A model generated the notes under the pieces. It saw only the letters and a program-made list of their open reading frames with translations, was not told the DNA's origin and made no database searches. Source: Nitrospirota bacterium (lineage in GTDB: Bacteria > Nitrospirota > Nitrospiria > Nitrospirales > Nitrospiraceae). Taken from it: 13,094 nucleotides of DNA. The position numbers and the translations under genes were made by a program. Of the stretch, positions 1 through 6,460 are shown in pieces. Each line of letters opens with the position of its first letter. Position 1 is the stretch's first letter. Location: NCBI GenBank assembly GCA_016235225.1, contig JACRLS010000060.1:1-13094 (forward strand). Reading direction: 5' to 3'.

Positions 1-141
1 AATCCCACAATTAGAATGCTACTTATAGTCATCCTAACAGCCTCCCTAAGTCAAGCCCAAATCTTCGCCCCTCTATCCATTGTCCGGTTGGGCACTCTAT
101 TCTCCCGCCTTTCCTTTATCATTTGTTTTTGAACCAGCAAG
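1..141. other. AT-richer stretch with no supported gene
   Basis: This stretch is visibly richer in A+T than the rest of the window. A plus-strand reading frame is open from the window edge to a stop at 130-132, with an ATG at 16. It has no Shine-Dalgarno site, and its 38 residues from the ATG resemble no family I know. I see no convincing promoter pair. It may be the tail of something beginning left of the window. Confidence 0.3.
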
Positions 142-288
142 AGCCTATGCCTGGCGGCGTGGAAAATCAATGGATCGAATGACAGGAATTTGGGGGGCTA
201 TTAGGTCGGTGGCTGTGACTCGCGGCCCTTATGCGACTCGTGAGAGGAGGGGATAGGTCCCTCAGCGGCCTATCCCCCTTGTATTATT
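142..288 (+). repeat. Direct repeat copy 1 (~140 bp), left flank of nucleotidyltransferase pair
   Basis: This segment matches 1326-1469 in the same orientation, with scattered substitutions and a few small indels; by eye roughly 85% or more is identical. Shared blocks include GCCTGGCGGCGTGGAAAAT, GGGGGCTATTAGGTCGGTGG and CTCGTGAGAGGAGG. Near its right end, 249-257 (GGGGATAGG) pairs perfectly with 269-277 (CCTATCCCC) around an 11-nt loop. The repeat runs up to the stop codon of the nucleotidyltransferase gene, so the hairpin may also end its transcript, although no clear U-run follows on the minus strand. No terminal inverted repeats are visible. Confidence 0.8.
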
Positions 289-291
289 TAT

Positions 292-861
292 CTAGGCTGG
301 TGGTTCAGCGGCCTGTCCCGCGCAGTAGTTCCACTCTTCCCAAATTCCCAACCGTTTCGCCCACTGGGTGATGTAGCCGTGATCCAAATTCTTGCCTTGA
401 CGTTGGAGAACTGACAGCACATCGATGAAGTCCTGGGCCCGCCCCGCCTTGAGCTTGTGCACCACAAGGTCTTCCGGCGAAATGACCCAGAGGGATACTT
501 CGCTGACCGTGTACTGTCGCCGGCGGGTCAGGCATTCGTGATCGTGGGTGTCTCGCGGCACCATGACATCCACGGGGATCGCTTCACGGTACAACCGGAT
601 GTGCTGGTCGCGGATCATCGGGGTGGCTTCCGCCCACCCCGTATCCTGTACGAAGCCCCGAGCCCCCAGTCTTTCAATCAGTCGAGCGCGATCTCCCGCG
701 TCGATGGCGACCAACACATCCAGATCCTGGGTCGTCCGTGGAGTGCCCCACGCGCCCAGCGCCAGTGCGCCCAACAGACAGTAGGGACATGGCAAGCTGT
801 TCAGCGTCTGGAACAGTTCGACGAAGGCGGCTTCAAAGGGGTGGTCAGAAGGAGTGGCCAC
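292..861 (-). CDS. Nucleotidyltransferase-fold protein, AbiEii/MNT-like
   Basis: The 189-residue product shows the minimal nucleotidyltransferase signature. A hydrophobic strand with LLGALALGAWG (about residues 29-39) is followed by PRTTQDLDVLV, where D46 and D48 are the likely metal ligands. A third acidic residue, D98, lies in IPVDVMV. A conserved block SPEDLVVHKLKAGRAQDFIDV (about 128-147) is typical of the AbiEii / MNT-like group, whose members can transfer nucleotides and act as toxins or antitoxins. That group membership is known; toxin activity here is inference. The classical GG/GS is GA in this protein. The start is GTG at 859-861 with no good ribosome-binding site. The start lies 13 nt after the stop of the upstream minus-strand gene, so translational coupling is likely. 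The pair is framed by direct repeats, which suggests an acquired cassette. Confidence 0.75.
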   Translation of the reverse strand: MATPSDHPFEAAFVELFQTLNSLPCPYCLLGALALGAWGTPRTTQDLDVLVAIDAGDRARLIERLGARGFVQDTGWAEATPMIRDQHIRLYREAIPVDVMVPRDTHDHECLTRRRQYTVSEVSLWVISPEDLVVHKLKAGRAQDFIDVLSVLQRQGKNLDHGYITQWAKRLGIWEEWNYCAGQAAEPPA

Positions 862-874
862 AGGGCGTGGTCCG

Positions 875-1087
875 TCACGACGAACGGAATTTCAGACCGT
901 CTCGCAACCGGCCCCACTCGTTGAGGAGGTCGTAGACATTCCTGTGAGTCTCGCCGAGCGACGCATTCGGATAGCTCTCGCGAACGGATGCCATCAACTG
1001 TCGGTAACCGAAATCGGCGAGGTGCAGGCTTTGCAGTAGTCCTTCTTCAGGACTGTTCGGCCAGGGAGCTCGGGAAGACTGGCTCAT
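875..1087 (-). CDS. Small helical protein, probable partner of the nucleotidyltransferase
   Basis: I do not recognise a named family. The 70-residue frame from ATG 1087 has a predicted-helical core (SPEEGLLQSLHLADFGYRQL, then a segment with ESYPNAS). It recalls the short proteins with a R-x-x-(F/Y)P-x-A-S motif encoded just before AbiEii-type nucleotidyltransferases; that likeness is from memory. ATG 1087 is chosen because GAGG precedes it by 6 nt. The frame is open further up to an ATG at 1264 (129 residues), but that start has no ribosome-binding site and the extra residues look non-coding. A TATGAT hexamer at 1205-1210 (minus strand) could be a -10 box, with no good -35. It is the first gene of a two-gene operon and ends 13 nt before the next start. 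Confidence 0.55.
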   Translation of the reverse strand: MSQSSRAPWPNSPEEGLLQSLHLADFGYRQLMASVRESYPNASLGETHRNVYDLLNEWGRLRDGLKFRSS

Positions 1088-1325
1088 CCGGTGCCTCAGT
1101 CGTTGCATCCACAAGGGCAGCTTGGACTGGGCCGGATCGTGGAGTGACGAGTTTGATGGGACAGACAGGCTCACGTATGTGCTCCTTAGATGCTTCGTCA
1201 GTTTATCATAAGCCAAGTTGAATGCCGAGACGCCTGATTGAAGGACGCCTTCGGTGTCAGGCATGCGTATTGATCATGAGTCGGCTGCCGGATGGAGAAG
1301 GACAGTGCGGCGTATTTCACCTCGT

Positions 1326-1469
1326 AGCTTAAGCCTGGCGGCGTGGAAAATGGATCGAATGGCAGAGATTTCGGGGGCTATTAGGTCGGTGGCTACGACT
1401 CGCGACCCTCATGTCGACTCGTGAGAGGAGGCGATAGGTCCCTCAGCGACCTATCCCCCGTCTATTATT
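1326..1469 (+). repeat. Direct repeat copy 2 (~140 bp), right flank of nucleotidyltransferase pair
   Basis: This is the second copy of the segment at 142-288, in the same orientation. Its hairpin is shifted but kept: 1433-1439 (GATAGGT) pairs with 1449-1455 (ACCTATC) around a 9-nt loop. Copy 1 ends at the 3' end of a minus-strand gene, while copy 2 is followed by AGGCTGG and a non-coding zone. It may once have followed another gene's 3' end. Confidence 0.8.
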
Positions 1470-1514
1470 CTCCCTCTCCTGCAGGCTGGAAGGGCTGGCC
1501 GTTCGTTTCCTTTG

Positions 1515-1732
1515 GCGGGTGGTCTGGCCGATTCCCTTCTTCGCGCGTCCCCTCGGAAGGTTAAGGCTAAGGTCGAGGTTGAGGTTGTTCGCGCCAAGGT
1601 TACGGCAGAGAATCAGGCTCAGAAGTTACGCGTCACTTCGATTGTTGCTCAACCTAAGCCTCAACCTTAACCTTCTTCCGTAGCCAAGGCCGCGCGTTGC
1701 GCGAGCACGGGGAATCAGCCAGACCATCCCGC
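1515..1732. mobile_element. Palindromic MITE-like element with ~22 bp inverted ends
   Basis: The left end 1515-1536 (GCGGGTGGTCTGGCCGATTC...) is the inverse of 1710-1732 with one substitution and one inserted base. Nested inside are the hexamer arms at 1556-1587 and 1650-1675. The whole 218 bp can therefore fold into one long imperfect hairpin. It has no coding capacity. The right part (1690-1722) carries a motif repeated at 2761-2793. It lies in the 574 bp between the minus-strand start of the gene upstream of the nucleotidyltransferase and the end of the Ig-like gene. Confidence 0.6.
1556..1675. repeat. RAGGYY hexamer inverted repeat, locus 1
   Basis: The left arm 1556-1587 reads as hexamers AAGGTT-AAGGCT-AAGGTC-GAGGTT-GAGGTT. 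The right arm 1650-1675, on the opposite strand, reads AAGGTT-AAGGTT-GAGGCT-TAGGTT. The arms differ by one hexamer unit, as expected for slippage between repeats. The same unit forms an inverted repeat at 10575-10653. Confidence 0.7.
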
Positions 1733-1800
1733 CCGAACTCCTTCGTCAGCCGGATTCTCTTGTGTGGGATCGGTAGGGGACTGTTGGTTGGGCTAGATAG

Positions 1801-1828
1801 GGGCGCGGGGCTTCAGGGCCCCGCGCCC
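1801..1828 (-). terminator. GC-rich hairpin after the Ig-like gene
   Basis: A perfect 11-bp stem, 1801-1811 with 1818-1828, closes a 6-nt loop and lies 10 nt beyond the stop codon of the minus-strand gene at 1839-2183. The stem is almost all G-C. No U-run follows on the minus strand, so efficient intrinsic termination is uncertain. It may mainly stabilise the 3' end of the mRNA. Confidence 0.5.
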
Positions 1829-1838
1829 GTGGAATAAG

Positions 1839-2183
1839 CTACTGTACTTCGACCGTGACCGACGCGCTGGCGTTCACCGCCTTGTGCTTGTCGGTCGCCG
1901 CAGTGACCTTGATCTCGTGCTTCCCCTTTGGCACGCCCTTGAAGGTGCCGTTGAACCCCTTCTGGTACTGCCCGTCCAGATAGACGTGCGCATGGTGTGC
2001 GCTCGACCCCTTGGCTAGCTCGTACTTCAGTTCAAAGGTGTCGCCCACCTTCTCCCCATCCTTTGGCGACGTGATCGCTACCTTCGATCCATCCTCGATC
2101 GGCTGATCCTCGGCTTGCGCCGAGCCAAACGCGAAAGCCAACACTGACGCGACCACCACGATGCCCACTTTCCATCCGTTCAT
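1839..2183 (-). CDS. Small secreted Ig-like domain protein
   Basis: The product is 114 residues. Residues 1-24 form a signal peptide with a hydrophobic core IVVVASVLAFAFG and a cleavage site SAQA|ED, so the mature protein is probably periplasmic or exported. The remaining 90 residues look like one beta-sandwich: VAITSPKDGEKVGDTFELKY, HHAHVYLDGQYQKGF, a turn GVPKGKHEIKV and a final strand ASASVTVEV. This is the layout of small bacterial Ig-like domains; the HHAHVYLDG part also resembles DUF4399-type proteins. Its ligand is unknown. The start ATG (2181-2183) has an ideal AGGAGG 7 nt upstream. The gene is downstream of gcvP but separated from it by 651 bp that include a repeat element, so co-transcription is doubtful. 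Confidence 0.8.
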   Translation of the reverse strand: MNGWKVGIVVVASVLAFAFGSAQAEDQPIEDGSKVAITSPKDGEKVGDTFELKYELAKGSSAHHAHVYLDGQYQKGFNGTFKGVPKGKHEIKVTAATDKHKAVNASASVTVEVQ

Positions 2184-2526
2184 TAATCGGCCTCCTTGTT
2201 ACGATTCTCCGACGTCTGTCGCCGGGTCTCTCTATCAGGCTGCGGAAAAACTCTTTTCGCTCCCTCTGGTCATCACAGGCATACAGGGTCTCAAACGACA
2301 ACGAAAAGCCGTGCAGGAGGCTCAAAAAGGCCGGTATCTCACCCGCCCACCCAGGCACGCCAAGACGCGCTTCTTCCCAGGCGAGGGTCTCTCATATTGG
2401 GCTCATCTGTTCTTCATTCCCAGCCTGGGGCCATTGGAAGATTCCTACTGCGCCCGTCGGTTTCCCCCTCCTTTGCTCTTCTTCCCATAGGGCATAGCCA
2501 GGTTGCCCTTCACTGCGCGCGTCCCT

Positions 2527-2553
2527 ACCCGTCGCATCGGCGGAGCAACGGGT
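2527..2553 (+). repeat. ACCCRTYGC/GCAAYGGGT hairpin, third copy
   Basis: ACCCGTCGC (2527-2535) pairs with GCAACGGGT (2545-2553) at 8 of 9 positions around a 9-nt loop, and is followed by CCCC. The reverse complement of the hairpin at 12021-12048 has nearly the same stem, a similar loop start (ATCG) and the same CCCC flank. This is therefore a dispersed copy in the opposite orientation. Confidence 0.6.
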
Positions 2554-2760
2554 CCCCCGGCACTTTCCGACCCGTCGGCCAGAGGCTATGGGCGGCGTGC
2601 CGAAGTGCGGCCTCCGCGAGCAAGAAGGGCAGCCTGGCTACTCCCTATCCTCCTTCCAAGCTTGCCCCATACCTTCTGAGGCGCGCGCTCGCCTCGAATG
2701 AGCTCGTTGCAGGCCGGGAGCAAGGGAATCTCCGAACCGCCCCAGGCCCTCCTTCTGAGA

Positions 2761-2793
2761 CCGCGCGTTGCGTGAGCACAGGGGACTCACCAG
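2761..2793 (+). repeat. CCGCGCGTTGCG motif, second copy
   Basis: This 33-nt stretch matches 1690-1722 in the same orientation. Both begin CCGCGCGTTGCG, continue with GAGCAC and a GGGG run, and end in CCAG, with two substitutions and two small indels. Each copy lies at the right side of an inverted-repeat element, so the two elements may share an ancestral end. Confidence 0.55.
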
Positions 2794-2834
2794 GCCAACA
2801 TATCCACCTGCTGGCGGACTTTTTCAGCATCCTG

Positions 2835-5738
2835 CTATGACGTGTACGCCTCCATCGGCACGCAGGTGCAGACGAGGATGCGATCCCCATAGGCGCTGTC
2901 GATGCGCGCGACCGCCGGCCAGAACTTGTGGTCGCGCGCCCAGGGCGCGGGAAAGGCGGCTTGCTCGCGCCGGTAGGGGTGGGGCCAGTCCGTCGCCGTG
3001 ACCATCTCGGCCGTGTGCGGCGCATGCTTCAACACATTGTTATCCCGCGGCACACGCCCTGCTTCTATTTCTCGAATCTCATCGCGGATCGAAATGAGCG
3101 CATCACAGAACCGGTCCAACTCGGCTTTCGATTCACTCTCGGTCGGCTCAATCATCAAGGTGCCGGCCACTGGGAAGGAAACCGTCGGGGCATGGAACCC
3201 ATAGTCCATGAGGCGCTTCGCGACGTCCATCACTTCGATGCCGGCGCTGTCCTTGAATTGCCGGAAGTCCAGGATGAACTCATGGGCTACAAATCCGGAT
3301 TTCCCCGAATACAGAACCGGGAAGTGCTTTTCAAGCCGCTTCGCCATGTAGTTGGCGTTGAGGATGGCCACCTTGGTGGCTTTCGTGAGCCCGTCCCCGC
3401 CCATGAGAGCGATGTACACCCAGGGGATCGCCAGAATGCTTGCGCTGCCGTAGGGCGCGGCGGATACCGGGCCGATGGAATGCTTGCCCCCGAGCTTCGT
3501 CACCGGATGGCCCGGGAGGTACGGCACCAGGTGGGCCGCCACGCCGATGGGCCCCATGCCTGGCCCGCCGCCTCCGTGTGGAATGCAGAAGGTCTTGTGC
3601 AGGTTCAGGTGGCAAACGTCGGCCCCGAAATCACCGGGCCGGCACAAGCCCACCTGGGCGTTCATGTTCGCGCCGTCCATATAGACCTGCCCACCGTGGC
3701 GATGCACGATCTCACAGATGCGGCGAATGCCCTCTTCGAAGACCCCATGGGTGGAGGGGTAGGTGATCATCAGGGCAGAAAGATGCTCCGCATGCTCCCT
3801 GGCCTTGGCTTCCAGATCCGGAATATCGACGTTGCCCCGGTCGTCGCAGGCGACGGCGACCACCTTCATGCCGGCGGTCACCGCGCTGGCAGGGTTGGTC
3901 CCGTGGGCGGAAATGGGAATGAGACAGACATCCCGCTGGGCCTGCCCGCGATGGCGATGATAGGCTCGGATCACCATGAGACCTGCGTATTCGCCTTGGG
4001 ATCCGGCGTTCGGCTGCAACGAAATCGCCGCAAAGCCTGTGATTTCACTCAGCCAGCGTTCGAGCTGCGAGCAGAGGTCTTGATAGCCCACCGTCTGTTC
4101 CACCGGCGCAAAGGGATGGATGCGGCCGAAGCCTTTCCAGGTCACCGGGATCATTTCGACCGACGCGTTGAGCTTCATGGTGCAAGAGCCCAGCGGAATC
4201 ATCGAATGCACCAGCGAGAGGTCCCGGTCTTGAAGGCGTTGGATGTACCGCAGCATTTCGTGTTCCGAGTGGTACCGATTGAACACGTCTTGCGTGAGAT
4301 ATTTGCTGGTCCGGATCAGCATCGCGGGGAGCGAGGATGTAATGGACCCGCCCAGAGAGGATTGGTCGAGGGGCACCGGCTGGCCGCCCGAAAAGCATTC
4401 AAGGAGGATGACCACCTCCTCCAGGGTGGTGAGTTCGTCCAGCGAGATGCCGATCGTGGCTTCGTCGAGACGTCGTAAGTTGAGGTGCCGCTCGTAGGCG
4501 CGCGCCATGATGCGATCCGCCGTCAGCGAGGCCGTTTGCCCGCTGGGCGTGACGCGAATGGTGTCGAAGAAGGGCTGCGCGGCAACCTCATGCCCCAGCC
4601 GATCCAATCCTTCAGCCAGGTAGACCGTCAATCCATGGACGCGCTCGGCGATCCGGCGGAGGCCTTCCGGTCCGTGATAGACCGCATACATGCCGGCCAT
4701 CACCGCCAACAAGACCTGTGCGGTGCAGATATTGCTCGTGGCCTTGTCGCGACGAATGTGCTGCTCTCTGGTTTGCAAGGCCAGCCGATAGGCGGGTTTT
4801 CCATTGGCATCGCGCGACACGCCGACCAAGCGACCGGGGAGCTGGCGAACATATTCCGATTTGCACGACAGGAAGGCGGCATGGGGGCCACCAAATCCGA
4901 GCGGCACGCCGAATCGCTGCGTGGAGCCCACCGCGATGTCCGCGCCGATCTCGCCGGGCGGCCGCAATAACGTGAGGGCCAGCAGGTCCGCCGCCACGAC
5001 CACCAACACTCCGGCCGCATGGGCCTCTTGGACGAGGGCCGCATCGTCACGAATGCCGCCATCCGTGGACGGACATTGCAACAACATGCCGAAGACCTGG
5101 TCTTTGACCCGGTGGAGCAAGGAGGCCGGCGGCCCCACGTGCAGCGTGATGCCGAGCGGCTCTGCGCGCGTCTGCAGGACCGCCAGCGTCTGCGGATGAC
5201 AATCATGTGCGACCAGAAAGCCGGTTTTCCCTCCCGACTCCCGACGGGAGACGTTCAGGCACATGGCCATCGCTTCTGCCGCGGCCGTTGCCTCATCAAG
5301 GAGCGAGGCATTGGCGACGGGGAGTCCGGTCAGATCGGCCACCATCGTCTGGAAGTTCAAGAGGGCCTCGAGGCGGCCCTGGGCGATTTCCGGCTGATAC
5401 GGCGTGTACTGCGTGTACCAGGCGGGATTTCCCATGATGTTGCGCTGAATGACGGGCGGGACCGCGCAGTCGTAATAGCCCATGCCGATGAAGGATCGGA
5501 AGATCTTGTTCCGATCGTGCATGGCCCGGAGTTCGGCCAACACGTCATGCTCGCCGCGATGAGGTCCCAGCGACAGGGTGCGGCTGGAGCGGATGTCCGG
5601 CGGGACGGTCGCGTCAATGAGTGTCTCCAAGGACGTGAGCCCCATCGTGGCCAGCATCTCCTGAATGTCGGCGTTGGTCGGGCCCAAGTGGCGGTGCACG
5701 AAGGTGTCGGATGGTCTCAAGAACTCGACGGGTTTCAT
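2835..5738 (-). CDS. gcvP: Glycine dehydrogenase (decarboxylating), P-protein
   Basis: This is the PLP-dependent P-protein of the glycine cleavage system. It decarboxylates glycine and passes the aminomethyl group to the lipoyl arm of GcvH in the cytoplasm. The 967 residues match the usual ~950-960 of fused single-chain P-proteins. The N-terminal half begins FVHRHLGP (about 13-20) and contains GMGYYDCAVPP (85-95) and GNPAWYTQYTPYQPEIAQGR (103-122). The C-terminal half carries the PLP lysine K715 in LNLHKTFCIPHGGGGPGMG. The end, YGDRILVCTCVP, is typical of the family. The frame is open for another 157 codons upstream, but ATG 5736-5738 is chosen because AGGAGG sits 4 nt before it and homologs start here. 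The stop abuts a repeat element. No gcvT or gcvH lies in the window. A divergent gene begins 81 bp away. Confidence 0.97.
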   Translation of the reverse strand: MKPVEFLRPSDTFVHRHLGPTNADIQEMLATMGLTSLETLIDATVPPDIRSSRTLSLGPHRGEHDVLAELRAMHDRNKIFRSFIGMGYYDCAVPPVIQRNIMGNPAWYTQYTPYQPEIAQGRLEALLNFQTMVADLTGLPVANASLLDEATAAAEAMAMCLNVSRRESGGKTGFLVAHDCHPQTLAVLQTRAEPLGITLHVGPPASLLHRVKDQVFGMLLQCPSTDGGIRDDAALVQEAHAAGVLVVVAADLLALTLLRPPGEIGADIAVGSTQRFGVPLGFGGPHAAFLSCKSEYVRQLPGRLVGVSRDANGKPAYRLALQTREQHIRRDKATSNICTAQVLLAVMAGMYAVYHGPEGLRRIAERVHGLTVYLAEGLDRLGHEVAAQPFFDTIRVTPSGQTASLTADRIMARAYERHLNLRRLDEATIGISLDELTTLEEVVILLECFSGGQPVPLDQSSLGGSITSSLPAMLIRTSKYLTQDVFNRYHSEHEMLRYIQRLQDRDLSLVHSMIPLGSCTMKLNASVEMIPVTWKGFGRIHPFAPVEQTVGYQDLCSQLERWLSEITGFAAISLQPNAGSQGEYAGLMVIRAYHRHRGQAQRDVCLIPISAHGTNPASAVTAGMKVVAVACDDRGNVDIPDLEAKAREHAEHLSALMITYPSTHGVFEEGIRRICEIVHRHGGQVYMDGANMNAQVGLCRPGDFGADVCHLNLHKTFCIPHGGGGPGMGPIGVAAHLVPYLPGHPVTKLGGKHSIGPVSAAPYGSASILAIPWVYIALMGGDGLTKATKVAILNANYMAKRLEKHFPVLYSGKSGFVAHEFILDFRQFKDSAGIEVMDVAKRLMDYGFHAPTVSFPVAGTLMIEPTESESKAELDRFCDALISIRDEIREIEAGRVPRDNNVLKHAPHTAEMVTATDWPHPYRREQAAFPAPWARDHKFWPAVARIDSAYGDRILVCTCVPMEAYTS

Positions 5739-5766
5739 CGGGCCTCCTGGTGGGATGAACCCCTTC

Positions 5767-5795
5767 ATATTGCACCGAGACGAAAGACGACGCAA
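5767..5795 (-). promoter_or_regulatory. Candidate sigma70 promoter for gcvP
   Basis: On the minus strand, TTGCGT (5790-5795) and CAATAT (5767-5772) are separated by exactly 17 nt. The -10 box lies 28 nt upstream of the gcvP start, which leaves a short leader holding the AGGAGG site. The match is reasonable but not perfect. I see no glycine-riboswitch-like leader, and there is no room for one downstream of this promoter. Confidence 0.4.
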
Positions 5796-5819
5796 GCCCT
5801 CATCGCGGAGGAAGCAGGC

Positions 5820-6314
5820 ATGGTACAATGCTGCATTTTGAGTCGCCCGAACTCGACGACCGCCGGCATGGCTATCCCTTCCAGCCCCCACGCGCCGCTC
5901 TTTCGCACGACGCTGTTCTTCGGGCCTGAGCCGGTGGCCGAGCGGCCTGGCACGGTCCGATGTGTCTTCAACGTCAAGAAGCGGAGCTGGAAAAGCGGGA
6001 TTCAGGTGGACGTGCACCTCAGCGGGTGCGACGTCGCGCGGGCAAAAGACGTGATGGCCTATGAGGCGTGGGTCGACGCGGTGCTGGCCGCCAGGCCTCT
6101 TGACGAACGAGACGACTACCGGCAACGCGCCGACGATCTCCTGATCCAAACACTCTGCGCGCGGAAGCTGGAGCTGGCCCTGGAGGCCGGCGCGCCGCAG
6201 GACAATCATGTGCTGGGCAGCGAGCAGTTCGTCCCGGAATTTGAACGGATGCTTCCGAACAGCGTCACGGAGATTAAGGAGTGGGTTCTCGCTGAGCTGG
6301 ACGTGGGGACATGA
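5820..6314 (+). CDS. Conserved-looking hypothetical protein
   Basis: I do not recognise a family. The 164-residue product is soluble, with no signal peptide or membrane segment. Its middle has strand-like sequence (TTLFFGPEP, TVRCVFNVKKRSWKSGIQVDV) and its C-terminal half is helical and charged (DERDDYRQRADDLLIQTLCA ... FERMLPNSVTEIKEWVLAEL). ATG 5820 is preferred because GGAGG lies 8 nt upstream. An in-frame ATG at 5868 would give 148 residues, starts closer to the well-composed part, but lacks a ribosome-binding site. The gene diverges from gcvP with 81 bp between the starts. That arrangement suggests shared regulation but does not prove a link to glycine metabolism. Confidence 0.65.
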   Translation: MVQCCILSRPNSTTAGMAIPSSPHAPLFRTTLFFGPEPVAERPGTVRCVFNVKKRSWKSGIQVDVHLSGCDVARAKDVMAYEAWVDAVLAARPLDERDDYRQRADDLLIQTLCARKLELALEAGAPQDNHVLGSEQFVPEFERMLPNSVTEIKEWVLAELDVGT

Positions 6315-6326
6315 TGAACCGGATGA

Positions 6327-6346
6327 CCGGCGCGCACGCGCGCCGG
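6327..6346 (+). terminator. GC-only hairpin after the hypothetical gene
   Basis: CCGGCGCG (6327-6334) pairs perfectly with CGCGCCGG (6339-6346) around a 4-nt loop, 12 nt after the stop at 6312-6314. No U-run follows. The next gene's -35 box starts 3 nt later, so the hairpin may insulate the two transcription units. Confidence 0.4.
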
Positions 6347-6348
6347 GG

Positions 6349-6376
6349 TTGCATACCTTGCCAAATCTGCTATAAG
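6349..6376 (+). promoter_or_regulatory. Candidate sigma70 promoter for the 6461-7570 genes
   Basis: TTGCAT (6349-6354) and TATAAG (6371-6376) are 16 nt apart, in one of the few AT-rich patches here. Transcription from it would give a leader of roughly 80 nt before the strong AAGGAGAGGAGG ribosome-binding region at 6444-6455. Confidence 0.5.
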
Positions 6377-6460
6377 AGGTGCCCGATCTGTGATTCGGAT
6401 CTCATCACAACAAGTTTCCAACGCATCGTCTAGCGTCACCTTCAAGGAGAGGAGGATTCC

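Larger units (their letters stand above)
2236..2834. mobile_element. 599 bp non-coding element with 18 bp inverted ends, abutting gcvP
   Basis: The ends CAGGCTGCGGAAAAACTC (2236-2253) and GACTTTTTCAGCATCCTG (2817-2834) are inverted copies matching at 15 of 18 positions. An internal left-type arm at 2314-2332 (CAGGAGGCTCAAAAAGGCC) matches the inverse of the right end at 16 of 19. The region may therefore be two overlapping or nested elements. It also holds a hairpin at 2527-2553 and a motif at 2761-2793, both found elsewhere in the window. I see no transposase and no convincing gene. The right end stops directly against the gcvP stop codon (2835-2837). The left end lies 52 bp upstream of the Ig-like gene start, so any promoter of that gene must be close to or inside the element. 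Confidence 0.6.

Noticed and set aside
16..132. 38-residue hydrophobic peptide frame at the left edge
   Set aside because: No ribosome-binding site and too short to judge; its start like a signal peptide may be chance in AT-rich DNA.
2196..2840. 214-codon plus-strand frame in the 599 bp element
   Set aside because: No ribosome-binding site, no recognisable domain, low-complexity Ser/Pro/Arg composition, and it runs through both repeat ends.
2928..4478. 516-codon open frame on the plus strand, antisense to gcvP
   Set aside because: gcvP is unmistakable on the other strand. This frame is a GC-skew shadow with no domain, start signal or sensible composition.
5019..5819. Upstream extension of the 5820-6314 gene over the gcvP 5' half
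   Set aside because: It overlaps conserved gcvP coding sequence and has no family resemblance; the start with a ribosome-binding site is at 5820.
5824..5829. TACAAT as -10 box for the plus-strand hypothetical gene
   Set aside because: No -35 box at 16-18 nt spacing, and it lies downstream of the start supported by a ribosome-binding site.
5739..6209. Upstream in-frame extension of gcvP (157 codons)
   Set aside because: It covers the gcvP ribosome-binding site and the divergent gene. The extra residues have no homology to P-proteins.
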